A program made the translations under genes and the position numbers. The notes beneath the pieces were generated by a model. That model saw nothing but the letters and a program-made list of their open reading frames with translations. It was not told the DNA's origin and did no database searches. This document shows, piece after piece, positions 19,295-22,730 of a DNA stretch of 22,730 bases. Location: the NCBI GenBank assembly GCA_040182905.1, contig JARQWU010000173.1:1-22730 (forward strand), in the 5' to 3' direction. Source of the stretch: Barthelona sp. PAP020 (lineage: Eukaryota > Metamonada: BaSk clade). Position 1 is the first letter of the stretch. Every line of letters begins with the position of its first letter.

Positions 19295-19612
19295 TTATGT
19301 CATCTCATCAAAAAAATGTTCATTGTCAAAAAAATCTTTAGATTGATCAACCTCCTCAAGAAGACCATAAATAACTGATATTTGATGTAAATTAAATGCC
19401 AGATCATTTAATAATACTTTCATTTTCAATAAATTATCTTTTTGATCAATTTCTTCATTAATTAAATTATTTTCATCCATTTTATTTCTCAAATCATCAA
19501 TTGATTCCAAAATTTCATCATTTTGTTTGCTTAAATATTCAATTTTCGAGGTAGCTTCACTGATTACCGTTAGAAATTGTTGTTTTAAAGATTCATCAAT
19601 ATTATTTTCCAT
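19295..19612 (-). CDS. Small acidic coiled-coil protein
   Basis: 105 residues from the ATG at 19612-19610 to TAA. The frame is open 11 codons further upstream, but without an ATG. Nearly the whole protein is predicted helical by eye. Residues about 5-85 show heptad-like leucine/isoleucine spacing with many Glu, Asp, Lys, Asn and Gln, and an acidic FFDN-EHFFDEMT end. Small helical proteins of this type are often subunits of complexes (Mediator, kinetochore, BLOC or spindle components), but no family is recognisable. It converges on GPI8 (57 bp) and is divergent from the next gene, whose inferred ATG is only 23 bp away. The coding call rests on length, codon texture and composition. Confidence 0.7.
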   Translation of the reverse strand: MENNIDESLKQQFLTVISEATSKIEYLSKQNDEILESIDDLRNKMDENNLINEEIDQKDNLLKMKVLLNDLAFNLHQISVIYGLLEEVDQSKDFFDNEHFFDEMT

Positions 19613-19635
19613 TGTTTGAATATTTTTTTTTGTTA
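19613..19635. promoter_or_regulatory. 23-bp divergent spacer
   Basis: If the two start codons inferred here are right, only 23 bp of T-rich sequence lies between them. Transcripts must then be nearly leaderless or begin inside each other's coding sequence. The call depends on the inferred first exon of the following gene. Confidence 0.3.
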
Positions 19636-20089
19636 ATGGACCCAAGAAATGCTTTGTACCTTAATTTTGTCAAAAAAAACTAATATTTAAAGAATTCTTA
19701 ATCAAAAAGAAACAAAAACTCTTCAACACTCCACCATTTCTATATATGGTGAAGGAAACACATTTTTATCTATTCAAAAAAGATTACTACAAATTGGTGT
19801 GAATGTCATTTTGAACAACACGGAATGTGCTGATTTTATTATTTTTTTGAATACAATAAATGTGCATTCAAATGTTCCTTTTATCTCAATAATTGAAAAA
19901 AAAGATTCAGCAGAAATGTTCTTTAACAGAAATTTGGATGATTTTGAAAGAAATTTCACTCAAGATATGATTACAATAAAAATGGTTGGCTGTATGATTT
20001 CAGAAATTATTCGAAAGTACATTACCCAAAAAATAACACCTCCAACATGGATAACAATAGTTGGAACTCAAGTTGAAAAGAATTGCTAA
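19636..20089 (+). CDS. Small protein of unknown family, inferred from two exons
   Basis: Inferred join of 19636-19655 and 19693-20089, giving 138 residues. The frame from 19691 to the TAA at 20087 reads as protein from its first codons but has no ATG before residue MFFNRN, so a 5' exon is needed. Removing 37 nt (GTACCT...ACTAATATTTAAAG) joins ATG GAC CCA AGA AAT GCT TT to A ATT CTT in frame, giving a start MDPRNALILNQKETK. An alternative first exon from the ATG at 19649 with a 24-nt intron uses the same acceptor but reads less well. The protein has an alpha/beta texture (ISIYGEGNTFLSIQKRLLQI, FIIFLNTINV) and a late segment IIRKYITQKITPPTWITIVG. The last recalls the helix-PTWxxIVG block of LC8 dynein light chains, but no other LC8 feature is clear. 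Alba-like similarity at the N-terminus is equally weak. Function unknown. Confidence 0.6.
19656..19692 (+). other. Probable 37-nt spliceosomal intron
   Basis: It starts GTACCT and ends ACTAATATTTAAAG. It is inserted in phase 2 and contains in-frame stop codons for both upstream ATG frames, so the downstream frame cannot be reached without its removal. The ACTAAT element sits 14 nt from the 3' end, counting its first base. Parabasalids and diplomonads use an ACTAAC-type branch point placed tightly before the AG, usually with 6 nt between; here 8 nt intervene. A second probable intron of almost the same length and motif lies 880 bp downstream, which supports the call. Confidence 0.55.
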
Positions 20090-20487
20090 TTTATTTTTTT
20101 TTTCTCACAATTAAATCTATCAATTATTTCCCTCTTTTTTACAGTTATTTATATGTTGAAAGTGAAGAAGAAATATTTTCCAAAACAAAATAGAATAAAA
20201 TGGTTTGTTGCTTTAATTCTCTTTTTGTAAATCATTTGATATCAAGGAAATTATCAAATTTTATACACTATTGAATAATATGCTTTCTCTTTAAAGAAAA
20301 TTGGGATTAATGAAAAAAGCGATTTTTTTAAACATTTAAACAAAATAGTCAAAAAAAAGAATTTCAACCTTTATTATATAATAAAATGGTCATCAGATGT
20401 TTTGAAGTGAAACCTTTACATTTTACGTCATAAAAATCATCTCTTTTATTTTGTTCTTTTTAAATTTGTGTACTTAACCTAATTTTA
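20090..20487. other. Intergenic region, no gene seen
   Basis: 398 bp between two plus-strand genes; AT-rich with T-runs (20093-20103) and an A-run (20351-20358). A CTCTTTTTTACAG at about 20132-20144 looks like a polypyrimidine tract with an acceptor and is followed by an open stretch of 15 codons, but no GT donor upstream keeps frame. This region presumably holds the 3' end of the upstream gene and the promoter of the next. Confidence 0.5.
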
Positions 20488-22088
20488 ATGTCTAAAGAAG
20501 CAAAAAACGTTGAAACTATTATTGAAAGAATAGTTAACTTGGAATCGAATGATTTTATCGAATTGCAAAATTGTTATTCAATTTTTAATATCATTATTAC
20601 TAATAATTAGTGACAATTCAATTGGAAGTATTGATTCAACATCCTGAAATTAGAAAATCAATTAATCCTGATGATTTCATCAAAATTGTTGAAAAATTGT
20701 TTGGCACATTAAAACCTGAAATTGTTGAATCTGGTCTTAGATTTATTCAATGTTTTAATACTGATCGTGAAATATTATTATCTTTAACAAAAAGCTCTTG
20801 TTTGAAAGAAATTATTGCATTGTTATCATATGAAGAAGAAGAATCCATTATACAATCAGCTTTGATGGTTATTTATTGGATTAACAGCTTTAATGAAGGA
20901 AGAATTGAATTAAAGTTGTATAAAGTTGAAGATCATTTAAATTCCCTTCTTGAAAGAGAGTTTGATAAAAACCAGATGGAAATCGTCAGCTTAATTCGTT
21001 CACTTTTAAATTCTCTTAACGATAATTTTGACCTGTTTAGTTGTTTGCTTGAGAACTCAATTGAAAATACCGTTGATAGTCTTTTTAACAATAAACCTAA
21101 GCCAAATGAGTTGTTCAATAAAAAGTTGCCAAAAATTCGTTTTGGACTACAAAATAATGATGTTGAAGTTGAAGAAGATGATAGCAGCAGTGACTACAGT
21201 TTTTATGATGATAAAGTTGAAGAAAAAGAGAAGGAAGGAGTACAAGATTATGAAGAGGAAGAATATGAGGAGGAGGAAGAAGAAGAAGAATATGAAGAAG
21301 AAGAAGAAGAAGAAGAAGAAGAAGAAGAATGGAATCTTGAAGATGATAACATATTTGCTGCTGCTCCAATGATGTTTGGAGCTAATAATAGACCAGAATT
21401 ACAACATTTTGTTGATGACATGATGGAGGATGTTAATGATGAAATTGAAGCTTATTTAAAAATAGAAAAAGAGATGGAAAGCCGTGAAAAAGAAAATAAG
21501 GTCCAATTAAATGAAACTGACATTGCAACCGAAAATCAAAATAAGGAAAACCAAAATGAAGATACTCCTGTTGAAGAAATGATTGAAAAAGTTGAAGTTC
21601 AAGAACCCGAACAATCAATAGACACCACTGAAGAACTTGAGGAAGCTGTTGAAATAAAAGAAACTGTTGAAGTCAAAGCTGAAGAACTTGAAGAAGTTGT
21701 TGAAGAGGCAACTGAAGTGAAAGAAACTGTTGATGTTGAAGAACTTGAAGAAGTTGTTGAAGAAGCAACTGAAGTGAAAGAAACTGTTGATGTTGAAGAA
21801 CTTGAAGAAGTTGTTGAAGAGGCAACTGAAGTGAAAGAAACTGTTGATGTTGAAGAACTTGAGGAAGTTGTTGAAGTAAATGAAACTGTTGAAGTTGAAG
21901 AACTGGAGGAAACTATGGAGGAAACTGTTGAAGAGGCTGTTGAAGTAAAAGAAACTGTTGAACATGTTGAAGAAACCAATGAAATTGAAAAAGAGATAGT
22001 GGAAGAAAAGAAAGTAGATCAAAAAACATCAGAACCCAAACAAATTGTTGAAGAAGCAAAAATTCAAGTAACTACTGAAGAAATTTAA
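20488..22088 (+). CDS. Armadillo-like protein with glutamate-rich repeat tail (two exons)
   Basis: Inferred join of 20488-20572 and 20611-22088, giving 520 residues. The ATG at 20488 begins an open frame (MSKEAKNVETIIERIVNL...) that stops at 20608-20610. The long downstream frame has no ATG near its beginning. Removing 38 nt fuses them in phase 1 (T|TG, Leu29) into a continuous helical protein. Residues 1-185 form paired amphipathic helices like armadillo/HEAT repeats (LEVLIQHPEIR, VESGLRFIQCF, IIQSALMVIYWIN). From about 200 the protein becomes very acidic, with an unbroken Glu/Tyr stretch at about 235-268. A tail built of 19-residue units, VEELEEVVEEATEVKETVD, begins near residue 386. No membrane span or nuclear signal is evident. 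The fold suggests a protein-interaction scaffold; function is not known. Armadillo plus acid tail occurs in several histone- or nuclear-transport partners, but nothing here decides. Confidence 0.82.
20573..20610 (+). other. Probable 38-nt spliceosomal intron
   Basis: It runs from GTTATT to ACTAATAATTAG. The last 12 bases match, in spacing and in most positions, the 12-nt parabasalid branch-point/3' splice element ACTAACACACAG (ACTAA, six further bases, ending AG). Of the three GT dinucleotides I checked in exon 1 (20509, 20533, 20573), only the one at 20573 leaves the phase needed to enter the downstream frame. The intron carries the in-frame TAG that otherwise separates the two halves of the gene. 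cDNA is needed for proof. Confidence 0.75.
21252..21329 (+). repeat. GAA/GAG trinucleotide microsatellite
   Basis: A run of GAA and GAG codons broken by TAT; the pure GAA part is 21294-21326. It is in frame with the acidic protein and encodes its poly-glutamate stretch. The complement reads as long poly-leucine or poly-serine ORFs, which are artefacts of the repeat. Confidence 0.9.
21681..21896 (+). repeat. 57-bp coding minisatellite, three full units and a shortened fourth
   Basis: Units begin GAAGAACTTGA at 21681, 21738, 21795 and 21852, exactly 57 bp apart. The first three differ by a few bases (for example GAGGCA against GAAGCA at the same place, and AAA/GTT changes at joins). The fourth has lost 12 bp in its middle (45 bp). 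A more diverged 51-bp relative precedes them from 21630. All keep the reading frame. The high identity of units 1-3 indicates recent expansion. Confidence 0.92.
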
Positions 22089-22109
22089 TTTAACACTACA
22101 TATAAAACC

Positions 22110-22360
22110 TTTATAATGGGACATTGCAAGATATTAAAGAACTTACATGCCCTTTAACAATGTATAAAATCAGGCAGTTAAAAGATTACCCAAAATTTTC
22201 GAAAGATGTTTTTGTAAATTTTTTTTTAAACAAAAATTTTTTTTTTTTGAAAAATAACCACAATTGGTCCAGTTGTGAAATAACTATATTTATTTACAAA
22301 GGAAGTAAACGCAGAAAACTCATTATATTAAATCTCAGTCAAAACCCCAGAGGGAATTGA
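22110..22360 (+). other. Possible ORF relic, no convincing gene
   Basis: An open plus-strand frame ends at the TGA at 22358-22360 and begins without an ATG until MYKIRQLKDYPKF at about 22160. It contains a phenylalanine/lysine run coded by T-tracts (22216-22248) and a short plausible segment (NNHNWSSCEITIFIYKGSKRR). It lies between the acidic protein and repeat copy B and could be the 5' part of the same decayed element as the repeat, on the opposite strand, or chance. I do not call it a CDS. Confidence 0.25.
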
Positions 22361-22395
22361 GGGACAGAAATACAATTTTAACTTTACTTTACAAA

Positions 22396-22501
22396 ATCTA
22401 AAGTTTTCAACAGATCAATCAGACCTTGAAAGCCTGTAACCGAATAAACACAATTCTTTTTTATTCACGAATACGCACAGTGCTTCTTGGCTTGGAAATA
22501 A
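22396..22501. repeat. Dispersed direct repeat, copy B
   Basis: The second copy of the 1-107 element, same orientation, 106 bp. It starts ATCTAAAG and ends TTGGAAATAA, one T shorter in the early T-run. Its minus-strand frame from 22501 is open for 28 codons (LFPSQEALCVFVNKKELCLF, then GYRLSRSD and a stop), where copy A has three stops. No ATG begins this frame, so it is probably a coding fragment. Past 22501 the two copies share nothing. Confidence 0.8.
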
Positions 22502-22636
22502 ACAAAAAACTCATTAAAAAATTAAATCACACATTGGTAATATTTCCACGTTGAATGATTCACAGTATTTATTCTGAAAAAATTATCAATCCAAAAATTA
22601 ACATGCAAATCATTAATCAATATTAAAATTGCCGTA

Positions 22637-22708
22637 GCGAGTATAGCTCAGTGGTAGAGCATCGGATTGCAAATCCGTGGGTCATCAGTTCAACTCTGGT
22701 TACTCGCT
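22637..22708 (+). tRNA. tRNA-Cys (anticodon GCA)
   Basis: A full cloverleaf folds by hand. The acceptor stem GCGAGTA/TACTCGC has 7 perfect pairs. The D arm is GCTC-AGTGGTA-GAGC, the anticodon arm TCGGA-TTGCAAA-TCCGT with anticodon GCA at 22669-22671, and the T arm ATCAG-TTCAACT-CTGGT with one T-G pair. The discriminator is T at 22708, as expected for tRNA-Cys, and CCA is not encoded. The outer pair of the anticodon stem is T-T, leaving four pairs. The internal A box (TAGCTCAGTGG, 22644-22654) and B box (GTTCAACTC, 22688-22696) are recognisable. No intron is present. Confidence 0.97.
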
Positions 22709-22712
22709 TTTT
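22709..22712 (+). terminator. RNA polymerase III terminator
   Basis: A run of four T residues directly follows the tRNA discriminator base (five counting the discriminator), the usual Pol III stop signal. Confidence 0.8.
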
Positions 22713-22730
22713 AAACCAAAAATTTAAGTT

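Noticed and set aside
19613-19645. 11-residue N-terminal extension of the coiled-coil protein
   Set aside because: It would start at TTG; the first ATG is at 19612 and eukaryotic translation normally uses it.
20132-20200. Third exon for the small gene: TTTTTTACAG acceptor followed by a 15-codon open stretch (YLYVESEEEIFSKTK)
   Set aside because: None of the GT donors near the end of the preceding exon (20060, 20072) joins in the needed phase. The one in phase at 20017 would delete the best-looking segment. Without RNA evidence it is left out.
21028-21372. Plus-strand lysine-rich ORF overlapping the acidic gene
   Set aside because: A frame-shifted reading of the GAA microsatellite (AAG = Lys); a shadow of the Glu-rich frame.
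21599-22022. Long minus-strand ORFs rich in Ser/Thr/Val or Phe/Asn opposite the acidic tail
   Set aside because: They are complements of the GAA/GTT-rich repeats; the plus frame carries a complete protein, and the minus frames have biased composition and no upstream context.

Overview
This is a compact, AT-rich nuclear window from a protist. It shows eukaryotic hallmarks: a 26S proteasome ATPase, a GPI-transamidase catalytic subunit, a giant BEACH protein, a nuclear-type tRNA-Cys without an encoded CCA, and two probable tiny spliceosomal introns. Genes lie 23-400 bp apart on both strands, large genes are intronless, and TAA, TAG and TGA are all used as stops. The two inferred introns (37 and 38 nt) carry an ACTAAT element just before the 3' AG, which recalls the fused branch-point/3' splice motif of parabasalids and diplomonads. 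My best guess is a Trichomonas/Tritrichomonas-like parabasalid. This is inference; another AT-rich anaerobic protist is possible.

Layout: 1-107 is copy A of a dispersed repeat. 373-10839 (-) is a 3488-residue BEACH/WD40 scaffold protein. It is divergent from an unrecognised type II membrane protein (11029-12084 +), which converges on FAD synthase (12140-12799 -). Only 49 bp separate FAD synthase from the divergently transcribed proteasome ATPase Rpt2 (12849-14249 +). Then come an unrecognised acidic protein with a possible C2-like region (14342-16243 +), a seven-transmembrane protein with a signal peptide (16580-18040 -), the GPI8/PIG-K homologue (18338-19237 +), a small coiled-coil protein (19295-19612 -), an inferred spliced gene of 138 residues (19636-20089 +) and an inferred spliced gene of 520 residues (20488-22088 +). 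The last has an armadillo-like head and a glutamate-rich tail carrying a 57-bp minisatellite. The end holds a possible ORF relic, copy B of the repeat (22396-22501) and a tRNA-Cys (22637-22708).

The genes do not form an operon or pathway; they are mixed housekeeping functions (membrane trafficking, flavin metabolism, protein turnover, GPI anchoring) with lineage-specific unknowns. I see no CRISPR array, complete transposon or defence island. The points most worth checking are the two mini-introns, the GPI8 gene if the host is a parabasalid, the repeat at both ends of the window, and the extremely short divergent promoters.
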